This document shows, piece after piece, positions 15,015 through 20,080 of a stretch of DNA of 20,080 nucleotides (its first letter is position 1; the number at the start of each line of letters is the position of its first letter). The DNA is from a virus, in IMG/VR virus record IMGVR_UViG_3300007345_000407, positions 1 through 20,080 of that record. One strand, written 5' to 3'. The translations under genes were made by a program, and so were the position numbers. A model generated the notes under the pieces. The model had not been told where the DNA came from. It ran no database searches and saw only the letters and a list, made by a program, of their open reading frames with translations.

Positions 15015-16763
15015 TTATACTCCACAAGTTCCTCCACCTGATATATCACAGATATCATGAAACTCCTCTTTAAATTCTTTTCCTTCGTGTGCTATAGCCT
15101 CATTATAAGGTATAGACGTAATTGGCTGTCCTCCTCTGGCTCCATCTGGATAACAGGTAAATCCTCTTATCCTATGTGCATAACTAAGAAGAGTCTTAGC
15201 AAACTTATACACCCTTGTTTCATTGTTTAACTCTGTCCCCCAAGGAGTTATGTTAATAGTAGAAGAAATAGACATATCTACGTAATCTTGTATATCTGCT
15301 TGAAACTTAATTCTTCTCTCTGGGTTACCAGCTAAGTCTACTGCAGACTCTATAGCCTCTGGATCTATACCTGTGTCTATAAGTGTCTGGGCCATACCAT
15401 CTACTACATATTGAAAATGCCAGTTATGTTGTCCTTTAAGATATCTTCTTTTGTAAGCTACTGCAAATAGTGGCTCGATTCCCGTAGAAGTCGCTGCCAA
15501 AATACCTATTGTACCAGTAGGAGCTATAGCTCTGTAAGCTACCGGTTGGTTTATTTTAAGGGTCTTTGCAAGGGCGTTTGCTGATGTCTCAGAATGGTCT
15601 TTATAAACTTGTAACCACTGCTTTAGCTCATCGTTAACATTGTAATTATAACCTCTTTTTAAAAGCCACTCGTGTACTCCCATAAGACCTAATCCTAATC
15701 TACGATTCTTCTCTCGTACCTCTTCTACTTTCTTGTACGGTAACTTTGCTTTTAAAGTTCCGCACAGTAAGAACTCACTGGCTAACTCTACTACTTCTTT
15801 AAACTCCTCTAGGGATTCTATACGTGACATATTTACAGAGCCTAAGTTACAAACATCACTATCATCTTCTGATGTGACCTCTGTACAAGCATTTCTAAGG
15901 GTCTCATTCTCCTTGTCAAAGAAGTTAAAAGAGAATCCCGGCTCCCCTGTTTTAAGGGCTTGTCTTACGTTTTCTATAAACACACTTGGTATGTACTTAA
16001 ATGGTAGGCTCTCACCTTTGTCTGCAGCCTTTTTTATCTCTACTATTGGCATGTCATATACTGTCTCTAAAAAATGATTGTCATAGTTAAGTGATATGTT
16101 TGTCATGTCTAACGGAGCAGGGTAATTAAAGTCCTTTTCTTTGAGTAAACCAATGGTTAGGTTTTTACCGTTATCATCGTAGGCTCCAGATACAGGCATG
16201 TTATACCAATCCTTTGCGTGTAGAAACTCGTTTATATCTCCGTGTCTCCAGTTTAGTGAGCCATAAATAGCACTACGTCTAGAACCACCTTGCATAACGT
16301 TCCTACCTATTTCATTTATCATCTTCATCTTAGGTATTACTCCAGAGGCTTCTCCACCAGTCTTTTTAATGATAGATCCTGCAGGTCTATATATACTGTA
16401 GTCATTACCTATACCTCCACCTGTCATAAGACAAGTCTCAGCCTTCCAAGATAGGTTAGCCCAGTCTTCTCTAGTGTCTTCAAGAGATCTAAGTAGGTAA
16501 CAGTTGTTAAAGAACTTGTTTGGTCTACCTGCGTAATATAGATATCTACCACCGGGTATAAACTTCATGGTTGCAATAAATCCTTCTAGCTTCTTTCTTC
16601 TCTCAGGAGAGAGTTTACCTTTACATACGTCCTCTACAAGAGTGTGGGAGAGTTCCTCCCAAGTCTGTGCTCCCTCGTGAGCATACTTTTGTTTGAAAAT
16701 ATCGTAACCAAGTTGTGTTCTAAATGGTTGTGGGTAGTTTGTGTTGTTGTTTTCTTCTGTCAT
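15015..16763 (-). CDS. nrdJ: Class II (adenosylcobalamin-dependent) ribonucleotide reductase
   Basis: 582 residues. It turns ribonucleotides into deoxyribonucleotides for phage DNA synthesis. Visible marks: NNCYLLRS with Cys88 (redox cysteine), TGGGIGNDYS (114-123), GGSRRSA (159-165), NACTEV with the N-x-C-x-E radical site (Asn291, Cys293, Glu295), CNLGSVNMSR with Cys305 (partner of Cys88), RRLGLGLMGVHEWL, APTGTIGILAATSTGIEP (phosphate loop), and a C-terminal pair Cys572/Cys580 (CDISGGGTCGV) for thioredoxin-type re-reduction. There is no R2 (NrdB) gene nor NrdD/NrdG-type activase nearby, and the length and lack of a long ATP-cone favour class II over class I. The ATG directly follows the stop of the 66-residue gene. 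Class assignment is inferred from sequence pattern. Confidence 0.88.
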   Translation of the reverse strand: MTEENNNTNYPQPFRTQLGYDIFKQKYAHEGAQTWEELSHTLVEDVCKGKLSPERRKKLEGFIATMKFIPGGRYLYYAGRPNKFFNNCYLLRSLEDTREDWANLSWKAETCLMTGGGIGNDYSIYRPAGSIIKKTGGEASGVIPKMKMINEIGRNVMQGGSRRSAIYGSLNWRHGDINEFLHAKDWYNMPVSGAYDDNGKNLTIGLLKEKDFNYPAPLDMTNISLNYDNHFLETVYDMPIVEIKKAADKGESLPFKYIPSVFIENVRQALKTGEPGFSFNFFDKENETLRNACTEVTSEDDSDVCNLGSVNMSRIESLEEFKEVVELASEFLLCGTLKAKLPYKKVEEVREKNRRLGLGLMGVHEWLLKRGYNYNVNDELKQWLQVYKDHSETSANALAKTLKINQPVAYRAIAPTGTIGILAATSTGIEPLFAVAYKRRYLKGQHNWHFQYVVDGMAQTLIDTGIDPEAIESAVDLAGNPERRIKFQADIQDYVDMSISSTINITPWGTELNNETRVYKFAKTLLSYAHRIRGFTCYPDGARGGQPITSIPYNEAIAHEGKEFKEEFHDICDISGGGTCGV

Positions 16764-16964
16764 TTAATTAAGTATTATTTCATTTCTAGGATCTTTAATA
16801 ACACACCCAAGTTCTTTTTCACCAAGCATATACTTCATTAAATCCTTATCTGAGATATACCCCAGTTTGTTTTGTAGTAAATATCCTTCAAACTCTCTGT
16901 GATTTTCTTCTCTTTCTCTCTCCCTTATTAAATCATTTAAGATTCTTTCTCTGTTATAGTTCAT
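16764..16964 (-). CDS. Small charged hypothetical protein
   Basis: 66 residues, very rich in Arg and Glu at the start (MNYNRERILNDLIREREREENHREFEGYLL), then KLGYISDKDLMKYMLGEKELG. It looks helical throughout with no membrane segment. Its start overlaps the recombinase stop (ATGA) and its stop abuts the reductase ATG, so it is part of the same translational chain. No family is recognised; a helper or regulator of either neighbour is possible. Confidence 0.55.
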   Translation of the reverse strand: MNYNRERILNDLIREREREENHREFEGYLLQNKLGYISDKDLMKYMLGEKELGCVIKDPRNEIILN

Positions 16965-17710
16965 AATTTTTTTATCTCTCGTTTATATAATTCCAGTAGG
17001 TTCTTTACCTGCGTAGATCCAAAAGTCTTCCCTGTTGAGGTCAAAAACCCGTTGTCATTTAAAAACTCAGCCATTTTACTAATAGAAGAGTCTTCTTTCA
17101 TTAATCTAAGCACTGAAATAGCCCTTTTGTTGTTAGGGTTGTTAAGAGCCTTCTCTAATCGGGTGTTCATTGACTTATCTCTTCCTTTTTGGCTTAGATT
17201 ATTAAGTGGTGAGCCTAGTGCAGTGATTGTGTTACCAGCTTTTGATACATGGTATCCATTTTTCTCTATGTTTGACTTTATTTCTGCTAGGGCGTCCTTA
17301 ACTCTCTTTTTTGTCTTGTCTCTTTCCTCTTTTGCAACTAAAAACTTGATGTTCTTAGAGAATGCAGAGTCGTGAGGTGCATCGGCTTCAATGAATGGTA
17401 CCCCTTGTTCCTCGAGTAAAGCGATGGTCATAAATCCGGATCTAGAGAGTCTATCTACCTTGTGTACAAGGAGAGTTGAGTTTGTCCCCTTTGCCAAATC
17501 CACTGCTTCGTTGAATAATATTCTGTTTAGTGACCCTCCTGAGATAATTTCAGTAAATTCCTTGACTACTGTGCCTCCAAAGTTGGTTATAAACCTATCT
17601 ACTGCAGTTTTTTGAGCGTCAAGGCCTAATCCATCTCTTTGGGATTCTGTGGAGGCTCTATAGTACACTACGTACTTCTCCGCTTCTTGTGGTCTAAATT
17701 TTGGACTCAT
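16961..17710 (-). CDS. Serine recombinase (resolvase/invertase family)
   Basis: 249 residues. The N-terminal catalytic domain is clear: VVYYRASTESQ with Arg18 and nucleophile Ser20, GLGLDAQ, a strand followed by GG, TLLVHKVDRLSRSG with Asp86, Arg87 and Arg90, and VPFIEAD; KEERDKTKKRVKDAL resembles the long dimer helix. Instead of the large zinc-ribbon part of serine integrases, the C-terminus is ~100 residues with SISKMAEFLNDNGFLTSTGKTFGSTQVKNLL, which resembles the DNA-binding 'Recombinase' region. It acts on DNA by double-strand cleavage and rotation; the site is unknown. Its place within a metabolism operon, between an HExxH gene (TAATG overlap) and a tiny gene, is unusual for an integrase. 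Resolution of replicated genomes or DNA inversion are alternatives. Confidence 0.85.
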   Translation of the reverse strand: MSPKFRPQEAEKYVVYYRASTESQRDGLGLDAQKTAVDRFITNFGGTVVKEFTEIISGGSLNRILFNEAVDLAKGTNSTLLVHKVDRLSRSGFMTIALLEEQGVPFIEADAPHDSAFSKNIKFLVAKEERDKTKKRVKDALAEIKSNIEKNGYHVSKAGNTITALGSPLNNLSQKGRDKSMNTRLEKALNNPNNKRAISVLRLMKEDSSISKMAEFLNDNGFLTSTGKTFGSTQVKNLLELYKREIKKL

Positions 17711-18012
17711 TATTTTAGTAGTATAGTTGTTAATTCATTTACCTCATCCTGAGATAACACTGGGAATTTAACGTGTAACATCTCGTGTACCACATCTTCT
17801 TCTGTCATAGGTCTGTCATAGTATATTGTGTGATATCCTTCATTTGAAGTGTTTACACCTATGTAATATCTGTCCTTTTTAGGGACATCTGCAGCGTACA
17901 CCACTTGGTCAGGGTGTATTTCTTGTGTTTTGATAACCTGATCTTGTAGGTTGAGTATCTTTTGCCATTTTTTTATGTAGTGCATATCTTTATAAGTCAT
18001 TAAATTCTTCAT
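17710..18012 (-). CDS. Small HExxH metallopeptidase-like phage protein
   Basis: 100 residues (an in-frame ATG at 18000 gives 96 residues with a shorter overlap). The key feature is EEDVVHEMLHVKFP with His76, Glu77 and His80, a zinc-binding HExxH motif, preceded by DRYYIGVN and HTIYYDRPMTEE. Small phage proteins of this pattern are common and look like minimal gluzincin-type folds; whether they cleave protein is unproven. The third zinc ligand could be a later Glu (89 or 92, in DEVNEL). It overlaps the upstream coiled-coil gene by 23 bases and the recombinase by one base. Confidence 0.65.
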   Translation of the reverse strand: MKNLMTYKDMHYIKKWQKILNLQDQVIKTQEIHPDQVVYAADVPKKDRYYIGVNTSNEGYHTIYYDRPMTEEDVVHEMLHVKFPVLSQDEVNELTTILLK

Positions 18013-18253
18013 CTAGGAATGTTAGTTTTTTAAGAGATTCTTCTTTTAGTTCTTCTAACAACTTTTTTATCTTGTGATCTGGTATAGGTATACCAATTTC
18101 TCTGTTATAATAATGGTGTAATCTTGATACGTTACCTCCATGGGTCTTATTATTTAAACAGTTTATAAATAAGTTCATGTCTTGGATAGAATCTTCTAAG
18201 GATTTTATTTTAGAGTTTATTGCATCTGCTTTTTTATAACATTCTTCTCTCAT
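17990..18253 (-). CDS. Small coiled-coil hypothetical protein, first gene of the operon
   Basis: 87 residues. Two helical, heptad-like stretches (ADAINSKIKSLEDSIQDMNLFINCL and KKLLEELKEESLKKLTFLDEEF) flank a middle part with GGNVSRLHHYYNREIG. No family is recognised. The promoter TATGTTTG lies 24 bases upstream, with an A/T-rich leader, and the terminator of the RNA gene sits directly in front. Confidence 0.6.
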   Translation of the reverse strand: MREECYKKADAINSKIKSLEDSIQDMNLFINCLNNKTHGGNVSRLHHYYNREIGIPIPDHKIKKLLEELKEESLKKLTFLDEEFNDL

Positions 18254-18277
18254 AATTGTTTATTTTTTATCATAGTA

Positions 18278-18309
18278 CAAACATACGAAAAAAAAATGAC
18301 ACTACCAAA
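18278..18309 (-). promoter_or_regulatory. Promoter of the metabolism operon, interleaved with a terminator
   Basis: Minus strand TTTG at 18309-18306, 20-base spacer, TATGTTTG at 18285-18278. The -33 TTTG is in the loop of the terminator at 18288-18322, and the terminator stem and T-tract make the spacer. The first ATG is at 18253. Confidence 0.65.
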
Positions 18310-18322
18310 TGTTATAGTGTCA
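18288..18322 (-). terminator. Intrinsic terminator of the RNA gene
   Basis: Minus strand TGACACTA (18322-18315), a 10-base loop, TAGTGTCA (18304-18297), then nine T (18296-18288). The eight-base stem is perfect and the T-tract immediate, which makes this the clearest terminator in the window. Confidence 0.85.
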
Positions 18323-18780
18323 AATTTATCTTTTTTTTCTTCTTTTTTCTATTACTTAGGGTATAGATACAACATTACCCTCTAAGCATCTTTTAATAGT
18401 CGCTCTAAATAAAGAACTAAACCAGATTAAAAGAGAGTACTCTTTATACTATATAGCTATAACTACATAATATTTTAGCTACTACACCTTACAGAAGCAT
18501 TACTCTCTGCGAGCCCTATCCGAAAACCAGATTTCTCTGGAAAAGATGCCTTGAGGGTAAGAGTTGTCAGTTGTGGACATTGCTCTCTTTAGACTCGATG
18601 CGTTTGACTGTATTTAATCAGTATCTTCACACTATTTTATTTATGGGGCATCTCGAACCCCCGTGAATTGTGATTAATGTTGTTTATGTCTTCTATTTAT
18701 AAAGGTATTCAATCTGTAACATTGGTGAGGTACAGCCTTGTTTGGAGTTTAAAAATAGAAAAAATACTCCTGTGTTTTAT
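18323..18780 (-). ncRNA. Putative structured non-coding RNA of unknown class
   Basis: No reading frame fills these ~460 bases, yet they have their own promoter (18789-18796) and terminator (18288-18322). Minus-strand helices seen by eye: 18560-18541 with 18394-18375 (20 positions: 18 Watson-Crick, one G-U, one A-A), extended by ACAAC 18567-18563 with GTTGT 18373-18369; CCAGA-GAAA-TCTGG (18540-18527), a GNRA-capped hairpin directly on that helix; AGAGAGTA 18508-18501 with TACTCTCT 18439-18432; TAGCTA 18481-18476 with TAGCTA 18459-18454. The 5' part has GGAGT/ACTCC (18770-18744), CTGTA/TACAG (18735-18714) and a T-arm-like GGGGGTTCGAGATGCCCC (18662-18645). It is not a tRNA (no acceptor stem) nor a normal tmRNA (no tag frame). 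It might belong with large ornate phage RNAs such as ROOL or GOLLD, but I cannot show homology. Confidence 0.65.
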
Positions 18781-18788
18781 TATGTGTG

Positions 18789-18796
18789 CAAATATA
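18789..18796 (-). promoter_or_regulatory. Promoter -7 box of the non-coding RNA gene
   Basis: Minus strand TATATTTG preceded by TTTTTCG, the extended box shared with three other sites here. Expected start is near 18780. No reading frame follows it for almost 500 bases. A -33 TTG is not evident (GTTAAA is at shorter spacing). Confidence 0.65.
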
Positions 18797-18853
18797 CGAA
18801 AAATATATTTAACATTATTTAGGGTTAAAGCTTTGATAATGAGCTAAAACTGT

Positions 18854-18885
18854 AAAAACCGATGTAAAGCAAACTTTACATTTCG
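18854..18885 (-). terminator. Intrinsic terminator of the first small-gene operon
   Basis: Minus strand CCGAA-ATGTAAAG, loop TTTG, CTTTACAT-CGG, then TTTTT (18858-18854). The inner stem (18862-18881) is eight perfect pairs and extends by CCG/CGG past a small bulge. It lies 16 bases after the 49-residue ORF. Confidence 0.8.
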
Positions 18886-18900
18886 GCAGATTTAGGAGTT

Positions 18901-19050
18901 TTATAATTCTGTGTGAAACTTAGAGAACATCCTTAACTCATTTTCTAAGTAATCTACGTATTTCTCCAGATCACTATGGTACCTGTTTAATTCCTCCGAA
19001 TGTGTAAACTGATTACACGTTGTATATTCTGATTGTATTGGTCGTTTCAT
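18901..19050 (-). CDS. 49-residue small ORF closing the first operon
   Basis: Frame MKRPIQSEYTTCNQFTHSEE... ending KFHTEL and TAA. It starts two bases after the stop of the 78-residue gene and ends just before a strong terminator, so it occupies exactly the place of a last operon gene. The second half (ELNRYHSDLEKYVDYLENELRM, positions about 21-42) looks helical and amphipathic. No family is recognised. Confidence 0.6.
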   Translation of the reverse strand: MKRPIQSEYTTCNQFTHSEELNRYHSDLEKYVDYLENELRMFSKFHTEL

Positions 19051-19052
19051 AC

Positions 19053-19289
19053 CTAATATAATTTTTTAATGTTATCTTGATGCTTTTTAAATTCCTCCGG
19101 AGTCTCTGGCTTCTTATAACTATCTTCAAAATCTAAACTAATCTTCCCCGGTAACATACTCTCCCAATACTCTATTCTGGCCTCTACAATCCTTATTTTT
19201 TCTGTTGTGGCGGATCGTTGCTTCTTTAACTCTTTGAGGATTCTATTGTTAGTAGAGATTATTGCGGTTATTTGTTCTTTGGTTTTCAT
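19053..19289 (-). CDS. Small coiled-coil hypothetical protein
   Basis: 78 residues, almost wholly charged helix: TNNRILKELKKQRSATTEKIRIVEARIEYWESM, then a Pro-containing acidic part (DSYKKPETPEEFKKHQDN). Overlaps the DUF3310 gene stop by one base (TAATG). Family and function not recognised; the place in a probable early operon is the only clue. Confidence 0.6.
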   Translation of the reverse strand: MKTKEQITAIISTNNRILKELKKQRSATTEKIRIVEARIEYWESMLPGKISLDFEDSYKKPETPEEFKKHQDNIKKLY

Positions 19290-19711
19290 TATAACTGTGA
19301 TTTTTTTACTTCTGTTACAAACATTTCTAATTCGTTTCTAAGGAAGCTATCTGTAATTCCTCCCTCTCCTGTTCTATAGTCTTTAATAAATAGCATTATT
19401 TTATCTAGATCTAGGTACACTTCTTTCTGTAAGTTTTCCATTTTCTTTTGAGCCTCTAAGTGTTCACCTAAAGGTGTGAAATAGTCCCTTGCATCAAAAA
19501 GTAGTCGTTTTAAGTTTTCTTCATGTTGTATTTCCCTTTGTACGTACTCAAGAATCTTTTGTAAATCCTGTAAACGACTATCTTTCTTACCAGCTCTTGC
19601 AACATATTTAACTATGTTTCCAAGGTTGAAATTTAGGTCGTAGGCCTTACAGAAGTCTATTACGTCAAACTGTGTGGTTGTTTTGTAGTGTGCGGGTTTG
19701 ATTTTATCCAT
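19289..19711 (-). CDS. DUF3310 family protein (T7 gp1.7-like domain)
   Basis: 140 residues. The N-terminal ~65 carry the DUF3310 signature: KPAHY (5-9), the pair FDVIDFCKAYDLNF, GNIVKYVARAGKK (31-43) and LQDLQKILEYVQREI. The domain is shared with T7 gp1.7, a nucleotide kinase, and is common in phages; whether this copy has kinase activity is unknown. Residues 66-140 are helical with no assignment. It is the second gene of the operon, coupled on both sides by one-base TAATG overlaps, and its nucleotide-metabolism theme matches the reductase operon downstream. Confidence 0.8.
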   Translation of the reverse strand: MDKIKPAHYKTTTQFDVIDFCKAYDLNFNLGNIVKYVARAGKKDSRLQDLQKILEYVQREIQHEENLKRLLFDARDYFTPLGEHLEAQKKMENLQKEVYLDLDKIMLFIKDYRTGEGGITDSFLRNELEMFVTEVKKSQL

Positions 19712-19902
19712 TACTTGTATTTAGTTATTGCCCAATCTCCCTTTGGTAGAGAAAAGAACCGTTTGTTACAATTCTTGCAGCGGAAGTTGAAAAGTATGTG
19801 AGAGATGCGTTGCATTCTTGTGTGAGGGCAATTCTTCTTTGATTTTTTGTCTAATTCGTTTTCTTCGATCTCTCTGATGAGGTTATCTATTTGTTTTTTC
19901 AT
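19711..19902 (-). CDS. Small zinc-ribbon-like protein, first gene of the operon
   Basis: 63 residues. An acidic/basic helix (IDNLIREIEENELDKKSKK) is followed by Cys25-Pro-His27 and Cys42-Lys-Asn-Cys45 (FRCKNCNKRFFSLPKGDW), a spacing that suits one zinc site of the ribbon type. It may bind nucleic acid or protein. The leader after the promoter is about 75 bases with a hairpin at its 5' end. Family not recognised. Confidence 0.6.
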   Translation of the reverse strand: MKKQIDNLIREIEENELDKKSKKNCPHTRMQRISHILFNFRCKNCNKRFFSLPKGDWAITKYK

Positions 19903-19947
19903 GGTGGGTTTTTATAAGTTTAGTCTTGTCTAAAAATTAGTTTCGGA

Positions 19948-19979
19948 GGTTAGTAACTTACCAGTTATTGTAACCAACC
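19948..19979 (-). promoter_or_regulatory. Hairpin at the 5' end of the first operon's leader
   Basis: Minus strand GGTTGGTTAC (19979-19970) and GTTACTAACC (19957-19948) pair over ten positions with one G-T wobble and one mismatch, with a 12-base loop. It begins close to the expected transcript start, so it may stabilise the mRNA or bind a regulator. Confidence 0.35.
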
Positions 19980-19982
19980 CTG

Positions 19983-20014
19983 CGAATATACGAAAAATAA
20001 TCAAGACTACCAAA
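19983..20014 (-). promoter_or_regulatory. Promoter of the first small-gene operon
   Basis: Minus strand TTTG at 20014-20011, 20-base spacer, TATATTCG at 19990-19983 (one mismatch to TAnnTTTG). The sequence TTTGGTAGT...TTTTTCGTAT is shared with the promoter at 18278-18309, including the spacing. Confidence 0.55.
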
Positions 20015-20050
20015 TTATAACGAGTCAAATTCCAATTTAAGTCATAGTAT

Positions 20051-20075
20051 AAAAGCGGGGGTGCGATCCCGAAAA
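20051..20075 (-). terminator. Weak hairpin at the window edge, possible end of an upstream unit
   Basis: Minus strand CGGG, loop, CCCG, then CTTTT. Only four firm base pairs. It could end a transcript from outside the window; the context is cut off. Confidence 0.25.
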
Positions 20076-20080
20076 AGAAA

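Noticed and set aside
18360-18600. Self-splicing group I intron
   Set aside because: No reading frame is interrupted here, and I do not see a convincing P7 pair of conserved blocks; the unit has its own promoter and terminator instead.
18600-18740. tRNA or tmRNA suggested by GGTTCGA between G and C runs on the minus strand
   Set aside because: No acceptor stem, D-arm or anticodon arm fits; the stem has a mismatch and a wobble next to the loop; no tag frame ending in Leu-Ala-Ala and no GGATTCGAC-type 5' end was found.
20051-20080. T-arm-like GGGGGTGCGATCCC on the plus strand at the window edge
   Set aside because: No tRNA body precedes it on the plus strand, and the stem is poor; a weak minus-strand hairpin is the safer reading.

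Overview
The window reads as part of a tailed-phage genome (or an unbroken prophage) infecting a Bacteroidetes host, most likely a flavobacterium. The DNA is AT-rich and every supported gene is on the minus strand. Leaders are A-rich without Shine-Dalgarno sequences, and the intergenic regions carry the Bacteroidetes -7 promoter box TAnnTTTG, often as TTTTTCGTATATTTG. I see no host chromosomal genes, tRNA, CRISPR array or insertion sequence. Transcription runs from high to low coordinates.

Region 1 (20080-18854), probably early: a promoter with a leader hairpin, then four tightly packed small genes (zinc-ribbon protein, DUF3310 protein, two small unknowns, one of 49 codons) closed by an intrinsic terminator.

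Region 2 (18850-18288): about 500 bases with no reading frame, but with its own promoter at the upstream end and a near-perfect intrinsic terminator at the downstream end. Between them lie nested long-range helices, including a 20-position helix, a GAAA-capped hairpin and a T-arm-like hairpin. This looks like a free-standing structured non-coding RNA gene of a class I do not recognise, and it is the most interesting object in the window.

Region 3 (18285-13935), DNA and nucleotide metabolism operon: a coiled-coil protein, an HExxH mini-metallopeptidase-like protein, a small serine recombinase, a small unknown, a cobalamin-type (class II) ribonucleotide reductase, a DUF7768-like deoxyribosyltransferase-fold protein, a DUF1353 protein and a small unknown.

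Region 4 (13913-7617), virion proteins: a structural protein with an inserted beta-rich domain, a winged-helix regulator with an almost leaderless mRNA, a very basic protein, then adhesion or appendage genes. Three of these start with the same ~92-residue module; one consists of nothing else. A LamG-domain protein and two tiny ORFs are also here.

Region 5 (7603-5634), lysis cassette: three small membrane proteins (holin candidates), a DUF5675 protein and two overlapping spanin-like genes.

Region 6 (5573-1), further receptor-binding or fibre proteins: two proteins with a shared MARIK N-terminal anchor, a protein made of about 19 BspA/DUF285-type repeats between them, and the start of another virion protein cut by the window edge.

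A recurring feature is economy between operons: terminator hairpins are interleaved with the promoter of the next operon, in one case with the -33 element inside the terminator loop.
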